Below, one piece after another: positions 1 to 4,934 of a DNA stretch of 5,214 nucleotides. Below the pieces are notes generated by a model, which saw only the letters and a list, made by a program, of their open reading frames with translations, made no database searches and was not told the DNA's origin. This stretch comes from an uncultured Actinomycetes bacterium (lineage in GTDB: Bacteria; Actinomycetota; Actinomycetes; Nanopelagicales; Nanopelagicaceae), in assembly GCA_903839355.1 (NCBI GenBank), contig CAIMBV010000107.1:1-5214 (forward strand), written 5' to 3'. How positions within the stretch are numbered: position 1 is the first letter of the stretch; the number at the start of each line of letters is the position of its first letter. A program made the translations under genes and the position numbers.

Positions 1-747
1 ACTCCATTTTTGATTCGTCCGATCGAACATGGTGCCGACGTTGTGGTGCACTCAGCAACAAAGTTCTTATCTGGTCATGGAAACTCGATTGTTGGAGCGA
101 TTGTTGACTCTGGAAACTTTGACTATGCCCAACAGAAAGCCAAGTATCCAAACTTCAACGAGCCAGATCCTTCCTATCATGGCTTGGTTTATGCACAAGC
201 TCTAGGCGTTGGTTCAGCTTTTGGCGCTAACCTCTCCTACATTTTCAAAATTCGCCTCACCTTGCTCCGCGACACAGGTGCAGCGGTGAGCCCATTTAAT
301 GCCTGGTTGTTAGCGCTAGGACTTGAGACTCTCTCACTTCGTATTGAGAGGCATGTTGAAAATGCCAAGGCGGTAGCCGCATTCCTCGAGGTGCATCCAC
401 AAGTAGAAAAGGTGAATTACGCCGATCTCGATTCATCGCCATGGAACCATCTTGCGAAGAAGTACGCCCCAAAGGGCACCGGTGCGGTTCTCTCCTTTGA
501 GATCAAAGGTGGAATCGAAGCCGGAAAGAAGTTTGTTGAAGGACTAACGCTTCACTCCCACGTCGCAAACATTGGTGATGTGCGCTCCTTGGTCATTCAT
601 CCAGCTTCAACGACTCACTCACAGCTCACACCTGATGAGCAGTTCACAGCAGGTGTTACACCGGGACTTGTTCGCCTCTCTGTTGGTTTAGAGAATATTG
701 CCGATATCAAAGCCGACCTTGAGGGGGGCTTTGCTGCGGCAAAGTAA
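1..747 (+). CDS. metY: O-acetylhomoserine sulfhydrylase (partial, C-terminal part)
   Basis: This PLP-dependent enzyme of the Cys/Met metabolism family makes homocysteine and acetate from O-acetylhomoserine and sulfide, the direct-sulfhydrylation step of methionine synthesis in the cytoplasm. The reading frame is open from base 1 with no start in view, so the gene begins upstream. The visible 248 residues are a little over half of the usual roughly 430. HSATKF at visible residues 17-22 is the cofactor site; Lys21 (bases 61-63) should form the Schiff base. Further family signatures are the YHGLVY segment, SPFNAWLLALGLETLSLR, the VIHPASTTHSQL block and the RLSVGLE motif near the C-terminus, whose Arg225 normally holds the substrate carboxylate. 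The HPASTTH block and the adjacent metX favour MetY over cystathionine gamma-synthase or lyase. The stop is TAA at 745-747, 8 nt before metX, so the two genes are probably one operon, as in mycobacteria. Its promoter is outside the window. Confidence 0.95.
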   Translation, partial: TPFLIRPIEHGADVVVHSATKFLSGHGNSIVGAIVDSGNFDYAQQKAKYPNFNEPDPSYHGLVYAQALGVGSAFGANLSYIFKIRLTLLRDTGAAVSPFNAWLLALGLETLSLRIERHVENAKAVAAFLEVHPQVEKVNYADLDSSPWNHLAKKYAPKGTGAVLSFEIKGGIEAGKKFVEGLTLHSHVANIGDVRSLVIHPASTTHSQLTPDEQFTAGVTPGLVRLSVGLENIADIKADLEGGFAAAK

Positions 748-755
748 TCACAGGT

Positions 756-1838
756 ATGAAAGAGAGCGATTGTCCCGTAACGGGTGCATGGTTGGAAGAT
801 CATGACCCGGGGGCTCGCCAATTCATAAAAATTGGAGACCTCACCCTTGAATCGGGTGAGGTACTCCCAGATATCACGATTGCCTATCAAACCTGGGGTA
901 AGTTAAACCAGAGTCGAGATAATGCCATACTGGTCAATCATGCGTTGACAGGGTGGTCAGATGTTCCGAGTTGGTGGCCATCGATTGTGGGCCCGGATTT
1001 ACCGCTCGACTCCAATAAATATTTCATAATCTGTCCAAATGTGATTGGCGGATGTCAGGGAAGTACAGGTCCATCCTCACTTGCCCCTGATGGCAAGCGT
1101 TGGGGATCGCGTTTTCCAGTGCTAACGATTCGGGACATGGTTGCCGCGGAGTTGGCGCTGACTGATCTACTTGAGATCAAGAGCTACGTATTAGCTGTCG
1201 GTCCTTCACTGGGCGGCATGCGCTCTCTGGAGTGGGCTATCGATCATCCAGATCGAGTTGAAGCAATCTGCACTATTGGATCATCAGCCGTGGCGACGGG
1301 GGATCAGATTGGTGGCGCTTCGATTCAGATCCGCGCTATTAAGAGCGATCCCTATTTCAATGGGGGCGATTACTACGAGCAAGATCGCGGACCGACCGAG
1401 GGAATGGGAATCGCCCGGCGTATCGCTCACCTGACCTATCGCACCGAGTCGGAGATGGATGTGCGCTTTGGTCGCGAGCTGCAAGGCGATGAGACCGGCC
1501 GATACGCGGTCGAGTCTTACCTTGACCACCAAGCCCTCAAATTAGCCAAGAGATTCGACGCCAACACCTACATAGTTCTCACCGAGGCGATGAACTCCCA
1601 TGATGTCGGGCGTGGTCGCGGGGGAGTCGCGGCGGCGCTCTCGAAGATCACAATTCCAGTCTCCGCGGTCTCGATCGACACCGATCGCCTCTTCCCGCCT
1701 CGCTTGCAGGAGGAGATCGTTGAACTGACCCCTACCGCCCGACCCCTTGCCACCATTTCATCGCCATTTGGCCATGATGGCTTCCTGATTGAGGTTGAAT
1801 CCATGGGTGAACTGCTTCGAGAGGCCCTGCCACGCTAA
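756..1838 (+). CDS. metX: Homoserine O-acetyltransferase
   Basis: This alpha/beta-hydrolase-fold enzyme transfers acetyl from acetyl-CoA to homoserine, giving O-acetylhomoserine for the MetY reaction encoded just upstream. At 360 residues it has the normal family length. The nucleophile lies in GPSLGGMRSLEW (Ser151); the other triad members are expected to be Asp310 in DTDRLFPP and His340 in FGHDGF. Further family blocks are HALTG near residue 65, NVIGGCQGSTGPSS, GKRWGSRFP, RIAHLTYR and NSHDVGRGRGG. The nucleophile elbow reads GPSLGG where the common form is GGSMGG; the catalytic Ser and the closing glycines are kept. ATG at 756 is chosen because it gives a normal N-terminus and lies 8 nt after the metY stop. 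The Shine-Dalgarno signal is poor (AGG at 752-754 touches the start), so translation may depend on coupling to metY. Some family members prefer succinyl-CoA, but actinobacterial ones paired with MetY are normally acetyltransferases; that specificity is inferred. Confidence 0.95.
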   Translation: MKESDCPVTGAWLEDHDPGARQFIKIGDLTLESGEVLPDITIAYQTWGKLNQSRDNAILVNHALTGWSDVPSWWPSIVGPDLPLDSNKYFIICPNVIGGCQGSTGPSSLAPDGKRWGSRFPVLTIRDMVAAELALTDLLEIKSYVLAVGPSLGGMRSLEWAIDHPDRVEAICTIGSSAVATGDQIGGASIQIRAIKSDPYFNGGDYYEQDRGPTEGMGIARRIAHLTYRTESEMDVRFGRELQGDETGRYAVESYLDHQALKLAKRFDANTYIVLTEAMNSHDVGRGRGGVAAALSKITIPVSAVSIDTDRLFPPRLQEEIVELTPTARPLATISSPFGHDGFLIEVESMGELLREALPR

Positions 1839-1899
1839 TTACTTGGCAAAACAGGGGCGAAAACTCCACTTGGATGTGCATTTAGGGCTGTGGACAAAT

Positions 1900-1905
1900 T
1901 ATAAT
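1900..1905 (+). promoter_or_regulatory. -10 box of the sigA promoter
   Basis: A perfect TATAAT lies 57 nt before the sigA start codon. Transcription would begin near 1911-1913 and give a leader of about 50 nt. The -35 is weak: with a 17-nt spacer the hexamer at 1877-1882 is TGCATT, and with 19 nt it is TGTGCA. Actinobacterial promoters often have a poor -35, so the assignment rests on the -10 and its position in the metX-sigA gap. I see no convincing hairpin plus T-run after metX, so some read-through from metYX is possible. Confidence 0.7.
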
Positions 1906-1950
1906 ATGGGTATCGATTCCACTGGTCAGTAAAGTTAGGCCAGGTAAACC

Positions 1951-1956
1951 AAAGGA
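1951..1956 (+). promoter_or_regulatory. Ribosome binding site fixing the GTG start of sigA
   Basis: AAAGGA lies 6 nt before the GTG at 1963. An in-frame TAA at 1945-1947, with no other start codon between it and 1963, means the protein cannot begin earlier. This rules out a longer N-terminus carrying a classical region 1.1. The ATG at 1956-1958 is in another frame. Confidence 0.85.
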
Positions 1957-1962
1957 TGCTCC

Positions 1963-3468
1963 GTGGCTGTAATTCGTGCGCCCAAAAAAGGCGACCAGGC
2001 AAGTGGTACCACAGCTAAAAAGAGCGTTGCCAAAAAAGTGGCAGCAAAGAAGGCTGCCCCGGTAGCGAAGCAAGCAGCTCCTAAGAAAGTAGCCGCTAAG
2101 AAAGCGCCAGCAAAGAAAGCTGTTGCGAAAAAAGTTTCATCGGGTCCACATCGTTTTCCGACAAAGGCTGAGATTGAAGCCTTGAGATTGCAGCGCGAGG
2201 AAGAAGAGCGCATTAAAGCAGAACGCAAAGCTGCACATCGTTTTCCAACTAAAGCAGAGTTAGAGGCACGTAAAGCTGCTGAAGAAGCGCTAAAAAATCC
2301 TCCTAAAGTTGAACCACTAAAAGCTGCAGCACCAGTAATCACAAAGATCGATGGCGAAGAAGTCGAACTAGAAGAGATCGAATTAGAAGATCTCGACACG
2401 CTCGTTGAAGAAGTTAAAGAGATCGTTGCGGAAGAGGAAGAGAAGGCAGAGATCCGCGTTGTAAATGTCGCGGAAGAATCTCAAAATGAAGAGAATGCCT
2501 TCACCATTAAAGATTCTGAAGAAGATGATGCTCCAGCGCAGACTGTTCTCACTGCTGGTGCTACTGCCGATCCTGTAAAGGATTACTTGAAGTTGATTGG
2601 CCGTGTGCCACTTCTCAACGCTGAGATGGAAGTTGAGCTCTCACTGCAAGTTGAAGCTGGACTCTTTGCTGAAGAGAAATTGGCTCACGATAAGAAGTTG
2701 GATAAGAAACTTAAGCGTGAATATGAGCAATTAGTGCTTCAAGGACGTCGCGCTAAGAATCACCTACTAGAAGCTAACTTGCGCTTGGTTGTATCGCTCG
2801 CAAAGCGCTACACCGGCCGCGGAATGCTATTTCTTGACTTGATTCAAGAGGGTAACCTGGGCCTCATCCGTGCAGTTGAGAAGTTTGATTACACCAAGGG
2901 CTATAAGTTCTCTACATATGCAACGTGGTGGATTCGTCAGGCGATCACCCGCGCGATGGCCGATCAGGCTCGCACAATTCGTATTCCAGTTCATATGGTG
3001 GAGGTCATCAACAAGTTGGCCCGCGTACAGCGCCAGATGTTGCAAGATCTCGGTCGTGAACCTACTCCTGAAGAGTTGGCAAAAGAACTTGATATGACTC
3101 CTGAAAAAGTTGTCGAAGTTCAGAAATATGGTCGCGAGCCGATCTCACTTCACACGCCATTGGGTGAAGAAGGCGATTCAGAGTTTGGGGATTTGATCGA
3201 GGATTCTGAGGCAATCGTTCCTGCCGATGCGGTCTCTTTCACCTTGTTACAAGAGCAACTTCACTCAGTACTCGACACCCTCTCCGAGCGTGAGGCCGGG
3301 GTAGTTGCGATGCGCTTTGGATTAACTGATGGTCAGCCCAAGACTTTGGATGAGATTGGAAAGGTCTATGGAGTTACGCGTGAGCGTATCCGCCAAATCG
3401 AGTCTAAGACTATGTCTAAGTTGCGTCATCCATCTCGCTCCCAAGTTCTCCGCGATTACTTAGATTAA
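1963..3468 (+). CDS. sigA: RNA polymerase primary sigma factor (SigA/HrdB/RpoD)
   Basis: This group 1 sigma-70 factor directs RNA polymerase to housekeeping promoters. It has 501 residues. Residues 1-60 form a Lys/Ala-rich tail (17 Lys, one acidic residue) in which KKVAAKKA occurs at 24-31 and 41-48. Residues 63-73 and 92-102 are two copies of HRFPTKAE(I/L)EA. Residues 131-190 are strongly acidic (26 Asp/Glu of 60). Region 1.2 starts near 203 ([19 protein letters not shown]). Region 2 spans about 264-341, including [12 protein letters not shown], the core-binding [20 protein letters not shown], and [18 protein letters not shown] for -10 recognition and melting. Region 3 is about 342-420. Region 4 is about 425-495, with the -35-binding helix-turn-helix at about 461-488 ([20 protein letters not shown]), and the protein ends in [15 protein letters not shown]. 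The conserved part matches Streptomyces HrdB closely, from memory. The start is GTG. Classical region 1.1 is not recognisable. The paralogues HrdA, HrdC, HrdD and SigB are less likely because of the long N-terminal extension and the near-complete HrdB-like core. Confidence 0.97.
   Translation: MAVIRAPKKGDQASGTTAKKSVAKKVAAKKAAPVAKQAAPKKVAAKKAPAKKAVAKKVSSGPHRFPTKAEIEALRLQREEEERIKAERKAAHRFPTKAELEARKAAEEALKNPPKVEPLKAAAPVITKIDGEEVELEEIELEDLDTLVEEVKEIVAEEEEKAEIRVVNVAEESQNEENAFTIKDSEEDDAPAQTVLTAGATADPVKDYLKLIGRVPLLNAEMEVELSLQVEAGLFAEEKLAHDKKLDKKLKREYEQLVLQGRRAKNHLLEANLRLVVSLAKRYTGRGMLFLDLIQEGNLGLIRAVEKFDYTKGYKFSTYATWWIRQAITRAMADQARTIRIPVHMVEVINKLARVQRQMLQDLGREPTPEELAKELDMTPEKVVEVQKYGREPISLHTPLGEEGDSEFGDLIEDSEAIVPADAVSFTLLQEQLHSVLDTLSEREAGVVAMRFGLTDGQPKTLDEIGKVYGVTRERIRQIESKTMSKLRHPSRSQVLRDYLD
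1984..2136 (+). repeat. Low-complexity Lys/Ala-rich coding tract in sigA
   Basis: Codons 8-58 of sigA encode an imperfect [12 protein letters not shown] repeat, similar in style to histone H1-like and HupB-like basic tails. Such tails usually bind nucleic acid without sequence specificity. Lysine-rich N-termini are known in actinobacterial primary sigma factors, so the tract itself is not unique. A role in binding DNA or balancing the acidic segment that follows is inference. Confidence 0.8.
2149..2181 (+). repeat. HRFPTKAE repeat, copy 1 (inside sigA)
   Basis: These bases encode residues 63-73, [11 protein letters not shown]. Together with the copy 87 nt downstream they form a duplicated 11-residue block. 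A highly charged segment rich in Glu, Arg and Lys, probably helical, separates the copies (residues 74-91). Confidence 0.9.
2236..2268 (+). repeat. HRFPTKAE repeat, copy 2 (inside sigA)
   Basis: These bases encode residues 92-102, [11 protein letters not shown]. Against copy 1, four codons are identical, six differ only synonymously, and one is a conservative Ile to Leu change. The protein sequence is therefore kept while the DNA has drifted. Confidence 0.9.
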
Positions 3469-3479
3469 TCTCGAGATTA
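3466..3479 (+). repeat. Perfect 14-bp palindrome overlapping the sigA stop
   Basis: TAATCTCGAGATTA is its own reverse complement and begins with the sigA TAA stop codon. A related word, GATTAATTCGAG, follows at 3485-3496 and resembles GATTAATCTCGAG at 3463-3475. No T-run follows, so this is not a standard intrinsic terminator. It could be a protein-binding site, a weak RNA stem or chance. Confidence 0.55.
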
Positions 3480-3502
3480 GTCCTGATTAATTCGAGCGCC
3501 CA

Positions 3503-3703
3503 ATGAGTGAGAATCCCAAGATTTACCGCAATCCCAAGAGTGGGTCGATGCGATTTACTGGAACCGCAGATTTTGTCGATCAGGATGGAAATCTCATTGA
3601 AACTAAAACGGACTTCAAACTCTGTGGATGCGGAAGGTCGAAGGAGAAGCCCTTCTGCGATGGCTCACATAAGGAGCTCATCGCTGAAACGCCTCAAGAT
3701 TAG
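3503..3703 (+). CDS. Small CDGSH-type 2Fe-2S protein
   Basis: This 66-residue protein carries the CDGSH signature CGCGRSKEKPFCDGSH at 41-56. Cys41, Cys43, Cys52 and His56 are the expected three-Cys, one-His ligands of a redox-active, labile 2Fe-2S cluster. The N-terminal part (NPKSGSMRFTGTADFVDQDGN) resembles the beta-rich lead-in of bacterial single-domain members. There is no signal peptide or membrane segment, so it should be a soluble cytoplasmic protein. Bacterial members have no agreed role; electron transfer, cluster transfer and redox sensing have all been proposed for the family. The gene starts 34 nt after sigA with no obvious promoter between, so co-transcription is plausible. The start is fixed by an in-frame TAA at 3488-3490; ATG 3503 has only a weak purine stretch upstream (GAG at 3494-3496). 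An overlapping +1-frame ORF at 3507-3716 is a shadow. Confidence 0.9.
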   Translation: MSENPKIYRNPKSGSMRFTGTADFVDQDGNLIETKTDFKLCGCGRSKEKPFCDGSHKELIAETPQD

Positions 3704-3765
3704 ACAGATTCTCTAGGGAAAATCTCACCCTTTAACACTTTTTTCAAACTTTAACCCTAGATTCC

Positions 3766-3794
3766 TTGTTTCCATCACATGGGGTGGTTAGAGT
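3766..3794 (+). promoter_or_regulatory. Candidate tetR promoter with an inverted repeat in its spacer
   Basis: TTGTTT (3766-3771) and TAGAGT (3789-3794, fitting TANNNT) are separated by 17 nt and precede the TetR gene by 63 nt. The spacer contains the inverted repeat CCAT-CAC-ATGG at 3772-3782, where a self-repressing TetR protein could bind. Upstream, the region holds an A/T-rich tract, a direct repeat CTTTAAC at 3730-3736 and 3749-3755, and the inverted pair TCTAGGG (3712-3718) and CCCTAGA (3755-3761). All of this is pattern reading on short motifs. Confidence 0.35.
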
Positions 3795-3843
3795 CGGCAA
3801 CTTGAGCGACGACGCCAATTAGCGATTAACCAGATTTGTGAAG

Positions 3844-3850
3844 AGAAGGA
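3844..3850 (+). promoter_or_regulatory. Ribosome binding site of the TetR gene
   Basis: AGAAGGA lies 7 nt before ATG 3858, an ideal distance. The in-frame TTG at 3852 is only 1 nt from this site, so it is not the start. Confidence 0.85.
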
Positions 3851-3857
3851 ATTGATA

Positions 3858-4496
3858 ATGGCTTCACTTAGCGCGCAAGAACGCGAAGCTAGAAAAGGCA
3901 TTCATCCGACCAAAGAAGAGCTCATCAAGACTGTAGTTGTGTTGCTCGACAATCTCACGCTTGACGAAATCACCAGCGAGAAGGTTTTAGAGATCTCTGG
4001 CATATCTCGAGGATCGCTTTACCACCACTTTCAGGACTTTGCTGAGCTCTTAGAGCTGGCCCAGGTTCGACGCTTTGCCAGTTATGTCGACCGCTCCATT
4101 GAAATTCTGACCGACCTCTTCGCAGAAGTAGGCAATCGAGATGAACTCGTCATCCGGTTGACCGAGGTATCTAAGACCTTCCAGGCCCCAGAACTCTCCA
4201 ATACTCGCATTGAGCGTTTAACTGCGATTTCAAAGGTTATGCATAATCCGAGAATGGCAAGTGCGCTTGGCCAGGAGCAGGAGCGTTTGACCGAGAGCAT
4301 CGCTGATTTATATCGCGATTTGCAGGCTCGCGGGCTAGGAAATCCTCAACTCCATCCGCGTACCGCTGCCGTAATGTTTCAGGCATATACGCTTGGTCGC
4401 ACCGTAGATGACTTCACGATTAACCACATGGATCAAGAGAATTGGCTCTACGCCGTCTCGTTAATTGTTGAGAATATTTTCTTTCCAACTCACTGA
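3858..4496 (+). CDS. TetR/AcrR-family transcriptional regulator
   Basis: This 212-residue protein has the length and layout of a TetR-family repressor: an N-terminal three-helix DNA-binding domain and an all-helical ligand-binding and dimerisation domain. The helix-turn-helix lies at about residues 38-57 (ITSEKVLEISGISRGSLYHHF); SRGSLYHHF is the typical recognition helix, followed by FAELLELA. The rest (about 70-212) shows no motif that identifies a ligand. The N-terminal 12 residues before the first helix are polar and likely flexible. ATG 3858 is chosen over the upstream TTG because of the Shine-Dalgarno spacing. The gene stands alone on its strand, converging with the DUF7455-like gene 28 nt later. 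No transporter or enzyme target is adjacent, so its regulon cannot be read from context; self-regulation is the simplest guess. Family assignment is firm and function is unknown. Confidence 0.88.
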   Translation: MASLSAQEREARKGIHPTKEELIKTVVVLLDNLTLDEITSEKVLEISGISRGSLYHHFQDFAELLELAQVRRFASYVDRSIEILTDLFAEVGNRDELVIRLTEVSKTFQAPELSNTRIERLTAISKVMHNPRMASALGQEQERLTESIADLYRDLQARGLGNPQLHPRTAAVMFQAYTLGRTVDDFTINHMDQENWLYAVSLIVENIFFPTH

Positions 4497-4498
4497 GT

Positions 4499-4523
4499 GC
4501 GTTAAAAGCAGGCGTTATTGCAG
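4499..4523 (+). repeat. Short imperfect tandem repeat in the convergent gap
   Basis: GCGTTAAAAGCAG (4499-4511) is followed directly by GCGTTATTGCAG (4512-4523). The pair fills almost the whole 28-nt gap between the two convergent stop codons. It forms no clear hairpin, so I cannot call it a bidirectional terminator. Confidence 0.4.
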
Positions 4524-4524
4524 A

Positions 4525-4746
4525 TTATTCAGCGACTACAGGAGTTTCGATTAACTTCGCCGTCTCGTCTTGAATCTTTGCTACCAAAGGCTTTAGCCCA
4601 GCGGCGTACTCTTTAGCGTGGTGTCCGCAGAAAAGTAACTCTCCACCATTCAATAATGTGGCACGAACATAGGCCTGTGCTCCGCAACGGTCACAACGAT
4701 CAATTGCATTAAGAGGGGTAGGTTCGAGGATCAACTGCTCGGTCAT
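4525..4746 (-). CDS. DUF7455-like small zinc-ribbon protein
   Basis: This 73-residue protein has the segment DRCDRCGAQAYVRATLLNGGELLFCGHHAKEY, with Cys18, Cys21, Cys40 and His43 (CxxC then CxxH) placed to bind one zinc ion. The Cys-rich core resembles the small actinobacterial family DUF7455, often found near the primary sigma factor gene; both points are from memory. The C-terminal third (about 50-67) looks helical and charged. There is no signal peptide or membrane segment. No function is established that I know of; the metal site and genomic position suggest nucleic-acid or protein binding, which is inference. The start is ATG at 4744-4746, because AAAAGGAG lies 6 nt upstream on the minus strand and the family normally begins just before this point. 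A longer frame from a TTG at 4795-4797 would add 17 polar residues and has no support. The gene is divergent from the topoisomerase gene and converges with tetR. Confidence 0.85.
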   Translation of the reverse strand: MTEQLILEPTPLNAIDRCDRCGAQAYVRATLLNGGELLFCGHHAKEYAAGLKPLVAKIQDETAKLIETPVVAE

Positions 4747-4752
4747 CGACTT

Positions 4753-4760
4753 CTCCTTTT
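4753..4760 (-). promoter_or_regulatory. Ribosome binding site of the DUF7455-like gene
   Basis: Read on the minus strand this is AAAAGGAG, a near-perfect match to the anti-16S sequence, 6 nt before the ATG at 4746. It decides the start in favour of the 73-residue form. Confidence 0.85.
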
Positions 4761-4934
4761 CTGTGTGGCTTGCGGTCTTCTCAACTTCTTCTTGCAATAG
4801 TGGAACAGTAAAGCACGGTTAGTTTATTCCCCGCACGCCACTTGCGCTCGTTTTTTTAAATTCACAGAAAAAACTATCCATTTTCTCTCTTAATAAGCGA
4901 TTTGTGGTAAATCTGCCCGATAACCTTGCGCCTC
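4761..4934. promoter_or_regulatory. Divergent promoter region between the zinc-ribbon gene and parE
   Basis: This spacer must hold promoters for both flanking genes. For the minus strand the best -10 candidate is TAAACT (bases 4821-4826), with an A-rich run (opposite the T-run at 4851-4857) about 25-35 nt further upstream, where an UP-like element would lie; no good -35 is seen. For the plus strand the best -10 is TAACCT at 4921-4926, described separately. The stretch 4851-4895 is strongly A/T-rich. No ORF or RNA gene is apparent in it. Confidence 0.4.
4921..4926 (+). promoter_or_regulatory. Candidate -10 box for a leaderless parE transcript
   Basis: TAACCT fits the actinobacterial TANNNT -10 pattern and ends 8 nt before the ATG at 4935, so transcription would begin at or next to the start codon. 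No Shine-Dalgarno sequence is present. A recognisable -35 is lacking at 16-18 nt spacing. Confidence 0.4.

Noticed and set aside
615..890. Minus-strand ORF across the metY-metX junction
   Set aside because: It lies opposite two well-recognised genes, shows no motif, and would require antisense coding through conserved enzyme segments.
1935..2399. Minus-strand ORF of 154 codons opposite the start of sigA
   Set aside because: Its Ala/Phe/Ser-rich composition is the antisense image of the Lys/Ala repeats of sigA. It has no family motif and overlaps the sigA promoter side.
3852..3857. TTG start for the TetR gene giving two extra residues
   Set aside because: It sits 1 nt from the Shine-Dalgarno sequence; ATG 3858 has the proper 7-nt spacing.
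4747..4797. Longer N-terminus of the zinc-ribbon protein from a TTG start
   Set aside because: The internal ATG at 4746 has a near-perfect ribosome binding site 6 nt upstream, whereas the TTG has none. The added residues are polar filler overlapping that site.
4832..4857. GC-rich imperfect stem followed by seven T, resembling an intrinsic terminator
   Set aside because: The stem is only CG + CGC paired with GCG + CG around an internal loop, and no plus-strand gene ends nearby to need it. The A/T run is better explained as part of the divergent promoter region.
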